A stretch of 25,149 nt of DNA from an uncultured bacterium (GCA_905214195.1 CAJMLH010000033.1:1-25149); one strand, 5' to 3'. Shown: positions 1 to 6,380, counted from the first letter of the stretch. Program-made: numbers and translations. Notes: generated from the sequence alone by a model not told the origin.

Positions 1-51
1 CCGATAATACTTGGCGGGAAGCTGCCTGGGAATGTAGGTCGTTGCCGGTTT
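1..51 (+). rRNA. rrf: 5S ribosomal RNA, 3' part
   Basis: The window opens inside a 5S rRNA. The sequence reads like the clostridial 5S 3' half, including the stretch GGGAAGCTGCCTGGGAA and the closing GTAGGTCGTTGCCGG. The 5' part lies outside the window, and the exact 3' end is estimated at about 51. It is followed by a terminator-like hairpin and tRNA genes, the usual end of an rRNA operon. Confidence 0.85.
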
Positions 52-57
52 GAAATA

Positions 58-82
58 TGGGCTGTTGATTACAGCCCATTTA
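58..82 (+). terminator. Hairpin after 5S rRNA
   Basis: TGGGCTGT and ACAGCCCA (58-65 and 71-78) form a perfect 8-bp stem around a 5-base loop, followed by TTTAT. The T-tract is short, so it may act as a processing hairpin between 5S rRNA and tRNA-Glu and not as a strong terminator. Confidence 0.5.
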
Positions 83-83
83 T

Positions 84-158
84 GGCCCCATGGTCAAGCG
101 GTTAAGACATCGCCCTTTCACGGCGGTAACCCGGGTTCGATTCCCGGTGGGGTCACCA
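84..158 (+). tRNA. tRNA-Glu (anticodon TTC)
   Basis: A full cloverleaf can be drawn. The acceptor GGCCCCA pairs with TGGGGTC (one G-T wobble). The anticodon arm is TCGCC-CTTTCAC-GGCGG with anticodon TTC. The T-loop is GGTTCGATTCC, and CCA is encoded (156-158). It is very similar to the tRNA-Glu(CTC) on the minus strand at 4527-4601, so the window holds both glutamate isoacceptors. Confidence 0.95.
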
Positions 159-217
159 AATGAATTGAACCGTCAATATCTCATGATGTTGGCGGTATTT
201 TAAAAAGTAAAAATAGA

Positions 218-285
218 TATATGCGCAATTGGCGGAATTAAGTGAGAATCTAAATCTTTGATTTAGTAATTCGAACTTATATGTA
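218..285 (+). pseudogene. Decayed tRNA-Leu-like sequence
   Basis: Bases 218-239 match 309-330, the flank and first 17 bases of the real tRNA-Leu, with one mismatch. The same-length spacer then leads to a 17-base anticodon-arm-like hairpin (CTAAA-TCTTTGA-TTTAG, 251-267) aligned with the real arm, including a compensatory G-C to A-T pair. A T-loop-like TTCGAAC (270-276) follows in a 3-bp stem. The long variable arm, the acceptor 3' strand and CCA are missing. This looks like a partial duplication of the tRNA-Leu gene that has decayed; I do not think it makes a working tRNA. Confidence 0.55.
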
Positions 286-313
286 GCCGTAAAAACAACA
301 GACAACTTTATAT

Positions 314-396
314 GCGCGATTGGCGGAATTGGCAGACGCACTAGACTTAGGATCTAGCGGGCGACCGTGGGGGTTCAAGTCCCTCATCGCGCACCA
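314..396 (+). tRNA. tRNA-Leu (anticodon TAG)
   Basis: The acceptor GCGCGAT pairs perfectly with ATCGCGC (386-392), followed by discriminator A and encoded CCA. The anticodon arm is CTAGA-CTTAGGA-TCTAG with anticodon TAG. The long variable arm CGGGCGACCG is typical of class II tRNAs such as leucine. The T-arm is GGGTTCAAGTCCC. An apparent protein reading from 320 through this tRNA is not a real gene. Confidence 0.95.
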
Positions 397-439
397 TTAT
401 AATCAGGATGCTTTTGAGTATCCTGGTTTTAATTTGCGA

Positions 440-598
440 GAATATGAATGGAGGGACTTGAACCCGAGAGGGCACGAGCGTAGCGAAAAGCTCCGGTGGA
501 GCTTGGAGCAGCGAGTGGTACGAGGCGGAGCGGAGAGAAGCCGAGTAAAAAGCCTGCGAGCGGAAGCGAAGCAGGCGGTGAAGTTCCGCTTTTGTTTG
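440..598. repeat. GC-rich structured element with antisense tRNA T-arm
   Basis: Positions 451-465 are the exact reverse complement of the T-arm of the upstream tRNA-Leu (371-385). A GC-rich, purine-rich block follows, unlike its AT-rich surroundings. It has a perfect 7-bp hairpin (488-494/498-504, loop GGT), a 6-bp pair GCCTGC/GCAGGC (552-557/571-576), a competing 7-bp pair AGCGGAA/TTCCGCT (559-565/584-590), and two related modules GAGCGTAGCGA (476-486) and GAGCGGAAGCGA (558-569). The open reading frame through it starts inside the tRNA and lacks a ribosome binding site, so I treat it as non-coding. It is probably an interspersed repeat copied elsewhere in the genome; that is inference. Confidence 0.5.
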
Positions 599-620
599 AT
601 AAAATATTTACAAAACGATA

Positions 621-649
621 TTGACATGTAATTCTAAAAGTGATATCAT
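621..649 (+). promoter_or_regulatory. Sigma-A promoter of glycine-riboswitch transcript
   Basis: TTGACA (621-626), a 17-base spacer, then TATCAT (644-649): 6/6 and 5/6 matches to the vegetative consensus. The expected start near 656 gives a leader of about 357 bases that contains the glycine aptamer and a terminator before the symporter gene. Confidence 0.75.
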
Positions 650-727
650 TGTAAGGTAAAACTCTTGTTGAAACTTTTGGAATTTATTAGGCTGTAAGCC
701 GTATGAGAAATGGAGACCGAAAGTGGA

Positions 728-840
728 GAGAACTCTGGAGAATCTCGTTTAAACGAGTACCGAAGGTGCAAGGCTGTTTTTAGTAATTATCTATTATTAC
801 TTTGACCGGCTGAATCTCTCAGGTAAAAGGACAGAGGGAC
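728..840 (+). promoter_or_regulatory. Glycine riboswitch (single aptamer)
   Basis: The conserved core is present: ACCGAAGGTGCAA (759-771) and the 3' signature AATCTCTCAGGTAAAAGGAC (813-832). P1 is CTCTG/CAGAG (733-737/832-836), P2 is the palindrome CTCGTTTAAACGAG (744-757), and a distal hairpin is AGTAAT/ATTACT (782-787/796-801). Only one complete aptamer is visible. The upstream stretch 702-727 may be a remnant (ghost) first aptamer or the kink-turn leader. An intrinsic terminator at 926-956 and an amino-acid symporter gene follow. A glycine riboswitch in front of a symporter of this family in Streptococcus pyogenes has been reported to switch expression off with glycine, so an OFF switch is a reasonable inference here. 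Confidence 0.92.
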
Positions 841-925
841 ATATTCTTTCTGATGAACTGATAATTGCCTACTGCAATAAAAGCATATAATGATTGATTG
901 TGTCTCACCGGTCGTTATTTTCTGG

Positions 926-956
926 AGCCGCTGATATTATTTCAGCAGCTTTTTTA
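926..956 (+). terminator. Riboswitch expression-platform terminator
   Basis: AGC-C-GCTGA (926-934) pairs with TCAGC-A-GCT (942-950) around a short A/T loop, followed directly by TTTTTT (950-955). It lies between the glycine aptamer and the symporter start, as expected for transcription attenuation. A separate 8-bp hairpin GTCTAAGT/ACTTAGAC (961-968/978-985) lies just ahead of the ribosome binding site (995-1000). Confidence 0.7.
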
Positions 957-1012
957 TTGCGTCTAAGTTTTTATAAGACTTAGACATGCTGTTTAGGAGG
1001 AAAATATAAAAA

Positions 1013-2419
1013 ATGGAGACACTTTTAAGTATTGTGCAAAAAATCAATTTTTATCTTTCTGATTACATCTTGGTATTCCTTCTGATTGGAGCAGGATTGT
1101 ATTTTACTGTTCGTACAGGATTTGTACAGATTCGTTGTCTTGGAGAAGGATTTAAAAATGTTTTCGGAAAATTCACTATGAAAGGTGGAAAACAGGAGCA
1201 AGGTATAAGCTCTTTCCAGGCTCTTTCTACTGCAGTTGCAGCTCAGGTGGGAACAGGTAATATCATAGGAGCCTGCGGAGCTATTTTGACAGGAGGACCC
1301 GGAGCCATTTTTTGGATGTGGTTTATAGCTTTCTTCGGAATGGCTACCATATATGCGGAAGCTGTTCTTGCACAGAAAACAAGAGTAATACAAGATGACG
1401 GAACAATCCACGGAGGACCTGTATATTATATTAAAGCAGCTTTTCCTAATAAATTTGGTGATTTTCTTGCAGGATTCTTTGCAATAGCTATAATTTTGGC
1501 ATTGGGATTCATGGGCTGCATGGTACAGTCCAACTCTATTGGAGCAACTTGCAGCACCGCTTTTGGAATTCCATCATGGGTAATAGGACTTATAGTAGCA
1601 GGAGTTGCAGCATTTATATTTATCGGAGGAATCAACAGAATTGCTTCCGTAGCTGAAAAAATTGTTCCCGTAATGGCACTTCTTTACATAGTAGGAGGAA
1701 TTGTCGTACTTATTATGAGAGCATCATATATACCTGAGACATTCGGAATGATATTCAAATATGCATTTATGCCTAATGCGATAATCGGCGGTTCGGTAGG
1801 ATATGCTATCAAAACTGCCATAAGTCAGGGTGCCAAGAGAGGACTGTTTTCTAATGAAGCCGGTATGGGTTCAACACCTCATGCTCATGCAATGGCAAAT
1901 GTTAAAAATCCGCATGATCAAGGTGTAGTAGCTATGGTAGGTGTGTTTATAGATACATTTGTAGTTGTTACAATGACTGCTCTTGTGGTAATATCAACAC
2001 TCTATGCAGGTGATGGAGTATTGGCAAGCGGAGTAGCTGATGGTGTGGATAAGACAAATATGGGTCAGCTGGCGTTTTCTGTAGCATTTGGAGATACCGC
2101 AGGAAGCATATTTATTGCAATATGCATGATGTTCTTTGCTTTTTCAACTATTTTAAGCTGGAATTTCTTTGGAAAGGTAAATGTAAATTATCTTTTCGGT
2201 AAGAAAGGAACAAAGATATATTCTGTAATTGCAATAGGTTTTATCTTCTTAGGATCATGCTTATCAAATGATTTGGTTTGGGAACTTGCCGACATGTTTA
2301 ATCAGATAATGGTGTTGCCTAATGTCATAGCATTGATGGCTATGTCAGGGGTTGTAATAGCTGTATCGAGAGGCAAAAATAAAGATAATCCGGAAAAAGT
2401 TAAAGAAAAGGCTCAGTAG
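1013..2419 (+). CDS. Sodium:alanine/glycine symporter (AGCS family)
   Basis: This 468-residue integral membrane protein is a cation-coupled amino-acid importer of the alanine/glycine:cation symporter family. Family marks include a conserved QVGTGNI segment near residue 80, a GGPGAIFWMW segment near residue 95, and the loop KRGLFSNEAGMGSTPHAHA around residue 280. About ten hydrophobic segments span the protein, and the tail is a charged Lys/Glu-rich stretch. The start is ATG 1013 with AGGAGG at 995-1000, a rather long 12-base spacing. The glycine riboswitch in its leader strongly suggests that glycine is a main substrate, though family members also carry alanine and sequence alone cannot separate the two. 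A strong terminator follows, so it is probably transcribed alone. Confidence 0.92.
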   Translation: METLLSIVQKINFYLSDYILVFLLIGAGLYFTVRTGFVQIRCLGEGFKNVFGKFTMKGGKQEQGISSFQALSTAVAAQVGTGNIIGACGAILTGGPGAIFWMWFIAFFGMATIYAEAVLAQKTRVIQDDGTIHGGPVYYIKAAFPNKFGDFLAGFFAIAIILALGFMGCMVQSNSIGATCSTAFGIPSWVIGLIVAGVAAFIFIGGINRIASVAEKIVPVMALLYIVGGIVVLIMRASYIPETFGMIFKYAFMPNAIIGGSVGYAIKTAISQGAKRGLFSNEAGMGSTPHAHAMANVKNPHDQGVVAMVGVFIDTFVVVTMTALVVISTLYAGDGVLASGVADGVDKTNMGQLAFSVAFGDTAGSIFIAICMMFFAFSTILSWNFFGKVNVNYLFGKKGTKIYSVIAIGFIFLGSCLSNDLVWELADMFNQIMVLPNVIALMAMSGVVIAVSRGKNKDNPEKVKEKAQ

Positions 2420-2429
2420 GATGATAGAT

Positions 2430-2466
2430 AAAACTTCCGTTCAGATAAAGGACGGAAGTTTTATTT
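2430..2466 (+). terminator. Intrinsic terminator after the symporter
   Basis: AAAACTTCCGT (2430-2440) and ACGGAAGTTTT (2452-2462) form a perfect 11-bp stem with an 11-base loop, followed by ATTTT. It ends the glycine-regulated transcript. Confidence 0.85.
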
Positions 2467-2494
2467 TGCTTAAAAGTATTGAAGTATGTATAAA
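2466..2494 (+). promoter_or_regulatory. Candidate promoter for ybaK
   Basis: TTGCTT (2466-2471), 17 bases, TATAAA (2489-2494). This is the best vegetative-type match between the symporter terminator and ybaK. The transcript would start near 2501 and would include the hairpin at 2521-2545. Confidence 0.45.
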
Positions 2495-2520
2495 AGCATG
2501 TTAAATTAAAATATAGAAAT

Positions 2521-2547
2521 AAACTTCCGCATTTTGGGGAAGTTTTT
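2521..2547 (+). terminator. Terminator-like hairpin in ybaK leader
   Basis: AAACTTCC (2521-2528) pairs with GGAAGTTT (2538-2545), followed by TT. It repeats the stem sequence of the terminator 60 bases upstream. It ends a few bases before the first ATG of the ybaK frame (2551), so it may attenuate that gene or may be a decayed duplicate. Confidence 0.45.
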
Positions 2548-2565
2548 AAAATGAGAGAGGGTGAA

Positions 2566-3036
2566 ATGAAAGCAAAGACAAATGTGATAAGGATTCTTGA
2601 ACAAAAAAAGATAGAATATCAAAGTCACTTTTACGGAGATACAGATGCTGTTTCGGGAGTTGATGTGGCTGAGGCATTGGGAGAAAATCCGGATAAGGTG
2701 TTTAAAACTTTGGTTACTGTCGGAAAAAGCAGGGAGAATTATGTGTTTGTAATTCCTGTTAAAAGGGAACTGGATTTAAAAAAAGCTGCTAAAACAGTTG
2801 GGGAAAAATCCATAGAAATGGTTAAGTCAAAAGAACTGCTGCCATTGACCGGATATGTTCATGGGGGATGCAGCCCCGTTGGAATGAAAAAATATTTTAA
2901 AACCGTTGTTGATATCTCAGCGGAAACTGTGGATACAATATGTGTAAGTGCAGGTAAAATTGGATATCAAATTGAACTTTCCTTAGACAATCTCAGGAAA
3001 ATAATCAGACTTGAAACAGCTGATGTTACGGTTTGA
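2566..3036 (+). CDS. ybaK: YbaK/EbsC-type Cys-tRNA(Pro) deacylase
   Basis: This soluble protein of 156 residues belongs to the YbaK/ProX editing family, which hydrolyses tRNA(Pro) mischarged with cysteine. Family features include the N-terminal pattern of a small domain beginning with short residues before a conserved ALGENPDKVFKTLV segment, the invariant lysine of that VFKTL segment, and the C-terminal stretch HGGCSPVGMKK followed by SAGKIGYQIEL. Length fits the family (about 155-160). I chose ATG 2566 over the in-frame ATG 2551 because GAGAGGGTGA lies at a good distance just before it. Starting at 2551 would add five residues and would put the start right after a terminator-like hairpin. 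It may be cotranscribed with the GPH transporter 35 bases downstream. Confidence 0.9.
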   Translation: MKAKTNVIRILEQKKIEYQSHFYGDTDAVSGVDVAEALGENPDKVFKTLVTVGKSRENYVFVIPVKRELDLKKAAKTVGEKSIEMVKSKELLPLTGYVHGGCSPVGMKKYFKTVVDISAETVDTICVSAGKIGYQIELSLDNLRKIIRLETADVTV

Positions 3037-3071
3037 TTTAAGACAGCAAAAGTTAGGATGGTGTTAATTAA

Positions 3072-4463
3072 ATGATTTTAGGATATGGCTTAGGCGCTCT
3101 CGGCCAGGGAGCGGCTTATTATTTTATGTCTTCATACTTTGTACTTTTTCTTACAAATTGCGTTGGAATTGGTGCAGCAGTAGCCGGGACAGTTTCTTCA
3201 GTAGCTCTTTTAGTAGAAGTTATAGCAGGAATGACGGTAGGTAATCTTTCTGACAGATGTACTTCAAAAATGGGAAGACGCAGGCCCTTTATGTTGGCCT
3301 CATCAATCGCAATTTTGCCTGTAATTATAATAATGCTTCAGAGTGTTGACGGTTCTATAACTTTTAAGATGGTGTATTATCTAATATTTGCCATGCTTTT
3401 CAGAATTTTCTTTTCCACATATGAAATACCATATAATGCTCTTGGTGCAGAAATTGCAACCGGTTATGATGAGAGAACGAGATTAAGAAGTTTATCAAGG
3501 GTATTTTCCATAATAGGAAATGGAATAGGATATATAATGCCGCTTTTTATTTTAGACTTATTTAAAGGCAATGAGAGAAGCGGATGGGCCGTTATGGGAA
3601 TAATATTGGGTATATGCTGTTTTGTGAGCTGGTTTATATCGGTTACCTCTACAGGTAAAAATGTTGTGGTAATTTCAAAGATAGAAAAAAAGAAGAATAT
3701 AATAAAAGATATTTTTGTAAATTACAGAGAACTTTTAAAACTTAAGACAATGAAGATACTTGTAGTATATAAAGCAGCATTTACATGCGCTTTTTCTCTG
3801 TTCAGTGTAGGAACAATTTATTTTTTACAATATAATTTGGGATTGGATAACAGATATTCTTCATATGTATATATTTTTACTGTCATCATCTTTGTTTTGG
3901 CAACACCTATGGTTGAAAAAATGGCGCTTGCAAAAGGAAAGTCATGGCAGCAGATGACAATGATGGCAATTTGCGGAATAGTAGGTATAATAATTTACTT
4001 TGTTGCGGCCGATTCGGTAGTTGGTTGTGCTGTTTACATAGGTATTTTTGCAGTAGTTCAGACGGGATTCTGGCAGGTAAGCAATTCTATTTTCTATGAT
4101 GTTGTAGAAGTTGATGAATATGTTAACATGAAAAAAAGAGAAGGGGATATAATGTCAGTTGTATCGGTTCTTGGAACACTTATTACGGCTATAATGGTAT
4201 GGGTATTCGGAGTTGTATTTGAACTTGCGGGATTTAATGCAGCGTTGGAGGTTCAGCCCGGAAGCGTAATCGGTTTTTTGAATGTTTCGTATATTTTAGT
4301 ACCTTGCATATGCCTGCTTGTAGGTGCTGTGGCGCTTAAGGTTTTCCCAATTAACAAAAAAACTTTTGCATCTTTGACCGCTGCTTTGGAACTGAGAAAA
4401 AAAGGCGAATCCTATGAACAATATGAGGAGGATTTGCTAAAGATATTGGGACATAAAAAATAA
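3072..4463 (+). CDS. GPH-family (MelB-like) sugar/cation symporter
   Basis: This 463-residue membrane protein with about 12 hydrophobic segments belongs to the glycoside-pentoside-hexuronide:cation branch of the major facilitator superfamily. Diagnostic features are the loop after the second helix, NLSDRCTSKMGRRRPF (about residues 57-72), and the segment YEIPYNALGAEI followed by DERTRLRSLSR (about 116-142). These proteins take up sugars or glycosides with Na+ or H+; the substrate cannot be told from sequence, and no sugar enzyme is nearby. The start is ATG 3072 with AGGATGG at 3055-3061. A TAA codon lies immediately upstream in frame, so the start cannot be earlier, although the N-terminus is a few residues shorter than usual. 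The C-terminal tail of about 40 residues is polar and cytoplasmic. Confidence 0.88.
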   Translation: MILGYGLGALGQGAAYYFMSSYFVLFLTNCVGIGAAVAGTVSSVALLVEVIAGMTVGNLSDRCTSKMGRRRPFMLASSIAILPVIIIMLQSVDGSITFKMVYYLIFAMLFRIFFSTYEIPYNALGAEIATGYDERTRLRSLSRVFSIIGNGIGYIMPLFILDLFKGNERSGWAVMGIILGICCFVSWFISVTSTGKNVVVISKIEKKKNIIKDIFVNYRELLKLKTMKILVVYKAAFTCAFSLFSVGTIYFLQYNLGLDNRYSSYVYIFTVIIFVLATPMVEKMALAKGKSWQQMTMMAICGIVGIIIYFVAADSVVGCAVYIGIFAVVQTGFWQVSNSIFYDVVEVDEYVNMKKREGDIMSVVSVLGTLITAIMVWVFGVVFELAGFNAALEVQPGSVIGFLNVSYILVPCICLLVGAVALKVFPINKKTFASLTAALELRKKGESYEQYEEDLLKILGHKK

Positions 4464-4476
4464 AAGTTTAAGATAT

Positions 4477-4515
4477 AAAAAAAGAAACCTTGTGTGATAA
4501 CGAGGTTTCTTTTTT
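4477..4515. terminator. Bidirectional terminator
   Basis: GAAACCT (4484-4490) pairs with AGGTTTC (4503-4509), flanked by seven A before and six T after. On the plus strand it ends the GPH transporter transcript. On the minus strand the A run becomes a T run and ends the tRNA-Glu transcript. Confidence 0.85.
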
Positions 4516-4526
4516 ATTGTTATAAT

Positions 4527-4601
4527 TGGTGACTCTATCGGGATTCGAACCCGAGTTGCCGCCGTGAGAGGGCGGAGTCTTAACCGCTTGACCATAGAGC
4601 C
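4527..4601 (-). tRNA. tRNA-Glu (anticodon CTC)
   Basis: Read on the minus strand: acceptor GGCTCTA pairs with TAGAGTC, the anticodon arm CCGCC-CTCTCAC-GGCGG carries anticodon CTC, the T-arm is CTCGGGTTCGAATCCCG, and CCA is encoded. It is a close relative of tRNA-Glu(TTC) at 84-158 and stands alone with its own promoter and terminator. Confidence 0.95.
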
Positions 4602-4612
4602 GTAACATGATA

Positions 4613-4640
4613 ATTATAACATAAACAAAGAAAAAGGCAA
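4613..4640 (-). promoter_or_regulatory. Promoter of tRNA-Glu(CTC)
   Basis: On the minus strand TTGCCT (4640-4635), a 16-base spacer, then TATAAT (4618-4613) preceded by TG plus one base (extended -10). The expected start is about five bases before the mature tRNA 5' end at 4601. Confidence 0.75.
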
Positions 4641-4671
4641 TAGTGAATTTTGAATTTGTTTGAATGCTTTA

Positions 4672-5715
4672 TTAAAGAATCATGCGTGGACAAACATGTT
4701 GGTCCATAAATTTTAGCAGGAACTTTTTTATAAACATATTTGTTTCCAGATAATTTGTATTATGATTTCCGCCAAGAAGAAGGAAATCTTTGCTGTAGTG
4801 AGGGAAGTCCTTTAAATCATCATATTCTGAAAAATATTTTTTTAAATTTACAAATATATTCCCCTTATAGCGTTCAGTACGAATTATAAACTCAAAGTTT
4901 CGTTCACCATTAAATTCGCATGAAAAGTTATCCGAAAATGTATCGTAAGAAACATATGAAAAAGCTTCTTCATTATAATTTCCCGATACGGAAAGTCCGG
5001 AAATGCTCATTTTGATTGATGTAATGTTAAGAGTGGGCCAGCCGTTTTCTCCTTTGACTGCAAAGCCGAGACAATTAAAAGCCTTGTGTACATTTAACTG
5101 TCTAAGGATTGGAAGAAGTCGGTAAAGTAATAAAATATCGTCATGGTTGTGCAGAAGTATGCGCTTTTCAATATCCGATTTTTTAAGGGGGTCTGTACAT
5201 GAAAGGTAAGACTTGTAAAGTTCAACACTTTCTGCTCCCGATATCTCATCCTCTCTGCCATCAGAAAGTCCCATGTATATTTCTATATCCTTTTGTCTCA
5301 GATGTTTTAGTATGTGACGAATTTCGCTGTAGCCGTTTATGGCAAGATATAGGTCAAGATTGTACATATTACAGTCGGGACACTTGTTTTCCTGCTTGGC
5401 AGCACGCTTCTTAATGAAAGGAATATCGAAGTGCTTACCGTTGTAAGTAAGCAGGCAGTCTACTTTTTCAAAATCTTTTTCGAGGTTTTTTAATATATGT
5501 TTTTCATCTCCCGGAGTCTCAGCAAAGTATTGGGTGAAGCAGCATTTTCCATCTGTATCGACAGTCATAAAGCCTGCAAGTATTATGGGTGCAAACTGTG
5601 GGCTGAGGCCAAGAGTCTCTATATCAAAAACACCTATACGCATATCGGCAAGATATCTATCGGTTATTCCCGAAGAAAAATATTTTGTTTTGTAATTTTT
5701 GGTAATTGTTTTCAT
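4672..5715 (-). CDS. YprB-like RNase H-fold 3'-5' exonuclease
   Basis: This 347-residue soluble protein resembles YprB-family nucleases with a DEDD-type RNase H-like fold. Visible metal-binding motifs are FDIET (D31, E33), a second acidic site in LLTYNGKHFDIPF (D97), and a third motif LLHNHDDIL (residues 187-195, D192/D193, with His where many relatives have Tyr). Between them lies the usual segment of the family around GLSDGREDEISGAESVELY (149-167). A CPDC pair (112-115) precedes it. The exact substrate is unknown. No Shine-Dalgarno site is visible before ATG 5715; an extended -10 element only about 16-21 bases upstream suggests a near-leaderless message. An upstream extension is possible on codon grounds but has no standard start codon. 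Confidence 0.82.
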   Translation of the reverse strand: MKTITKNYKTKYFSSGITDRYLADMRIGVFDIETLGLSPQFAPIILAGFMTVDTDGKCCFTQYFAETPGDEKHILKNLEKDFEKVDCLLTYNGKHFDIPFIKKRAAKQENKCPDCNMYNLDLYLAINGYSEIRHILKHLRQKDIEIYMGLSDGREDEISGAESVELYKSYLSCTDPLKKSDIEKRILLHNHDDILLLYRLLPILRQLNVHKAFNCLGFAVKGENGWPTLNITSIKMSISGLSVSGNYNEEAFSYVSYDTFSDNFSCEFNGERNFEFIIRTERYKGNIFVNLKKYFSEYDDLKDFPHYSKDFLLLGGNHNTNYLETNMFIKKFLLKFMDQHVCPRMIL

Positions 5716-5730
5716 ATTGGTTATTAGTTG

Positions 5731-5739
5731 ATTATAACA
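5731..5739 (-). promoter_or_regulatory. Extended -10 promoter for the yprB-like gene
   Basis: On the minus strand TGTTATAAT (5739-5731) is a perfect extended -10 element. Transcription would begin near 5724, leaving about nine untranslated bases before ATG 5715. The usual -35 region is occupied by the 15-bp inverted repeat at 5736-5771. Confidence 0.55.
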
Positions 5740-5771
5740 AAGTAGCCTGCAGGGGAGCAGGCTACTTTGTT
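5736..5771. repeat. 15-bp perfect inverted repeat
   Basis: AACAAAGTAGCCTGC (5736-5750) and GCAGGCTACTTTGTT (5757-5771) are exact complements separated by AGGGGA. No T-tract follows on either strand, so it is not a normal terminator. It covers the -35 region of the minus-strand promoter and could be an operator or a structured RNA end. Confidence 0.7.
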
Positions 5772-5918
5772 CAAAAGGGGTATTTTGGATTTGAGATTAT
5801 GAGGTTATCAGGGGGGATAACCACAATATTATTGTACAAGAAGATTAGATTAATTGCAAGTGGAAAGTGTAAAAAAAGTGAAAAAAGTTGTTAAATAGGT
5901 GAATTTGTCGAATAGTTT
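5772..5918. other. Non-coding part of the yprB-spoVS divergent region
   Basis: No gene is visible in this part of the 321-base gap between the divergent genes. It holds a 7-bp hairpin GGTTATC/GATAACC (5803-5809/5816-5822) with a G-rich loop, and the 13-base palindrome ACAATATTATTGT (5823-5835). The rest is A-rich. A possible reading frame starting at 5706 overlaps these repeats and looks non-coding. Confidence 0.5.
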
Positions 5919-5949
5919 TTGAAAATTTATGGATAAAATTGGTTATAAT
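5919..5949 (+). promoter_or_regulatory. Promoter for spoVS
   Basis: TTGAAA (5919-5924), 19 bases, TATAAT (5944-5949). The -10 is perfect; the spacer is two bases longer than ideal. The leader of about 80 bases contains a small AGGCCACGGCCT hairpin (5982-5993) before the AGGAGGG ribosome binding site. spoVS is under sigma-H in Bacillus subtilis, but I found no well-spaced sigma-H pair here. Confidence 0.5.
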
Positions 5950-6036
5950 TGACTTATCGAATTACCCGGGAAACGATAAACAGGCCACGGCCTTAATGAA
6001 ACACTAAAATGAGTAACCATAACAGGAGGGATAACA

Positions 6037-6297
6037 ATGGAAATTTTAAAAGTATCAGCTAAGTCTAATCCTAATTCGGTAGCAGGAGCATTAGCAGGTG
6101 TATTGAGAGAAAAGGGAGGAGCAGAGATTCAGGCCATAGGTGCAGGAGCCCTTAATCAGGCGATAAAGGCAACTGCAATAGCAAGGGGATTTGTGGCTCC
6201 GGGCGGAATAGATCTTGTGTGTATACCTGCATTTACAGATATACAGATAGAAGGGGAAGAGAGAACGGCGATTAAGCTCCTTGTAGAACCGAGATAA
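6037..6297 (+). CDS. spoVS: Stage V sporulation protein S
   Basis: The 86-residue protein matches the SpoVS family at nearly full length: start MEILKVSAKSNPNSVAGALA, the central GAGALNQAIKA segment, and the end ERTAIKLLVEP. SpoVS is a small Alba-like fold protein needed in Bacillus subtilis for progress past stage V of sporulation (coat assembly); its biochemical role is not settled, and it also occurs in some non-spore-formers. The start ATG 6037 has AGGAGGG at good spacing. It has its own promoter and a strong terminator, so it is monocistronic. Confidence 0.95.
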   Translation: MEILKVSAKSNPNSVAGALAGVLREKGGAEIQAIGAGALNQAIKATAIARGFVAPGGIDLVCIPAFTDIQIEGEERTAIKLLVEPR

Positions 6298-6321
6298 CGA
6301 TTTTTATATAGTTTGAGAATC

Positions 6322-6354
6322 ATCTGCCGGATAGGGTTATTTCCGGCAGATTTT
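6322..6354 (+). terminator. Intrinsic terminator after spoVS
   Basis: ATCTGCCGGA (6322-6331) and TCCGGCAGAT (6342-6351) form a perfect 10-bp stem, 10-base loop, with TTTT at its 3' foot. Confidence 0.85.
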
Positions 6355-6380
6355 GTCGTATAAGCAATTTGCAAGTGTGA

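Noticed and set aside
320..631. 103-residue open reading frame
   Set aside because: It starts inside tRNA-Leu, has no ribosome binding site, and runs through the GC-rich repeat. It is the kind of false protein often predicted over tRNA genes.
5931..5962. Sigma-H promoter for spoVS
   Set aside because: ATCGAAT fits the sigma-H -10, but the nearest -35-like GGATAAA is too far away (18 bases) and imperfect; the sigma-A pair is better.
5941..6036. Possible c-di-GMP (GEMM-I) riboswitch ahead of spoVS
   Set aside because: The stretch GGGAAACGATAAACAGGCC with ACGGCCTTAA faintly resembles the GEMM 3' half, but the conserved 5' half (CACGCACAGGGCAAACC type) is absent. A covariance search would settle it.
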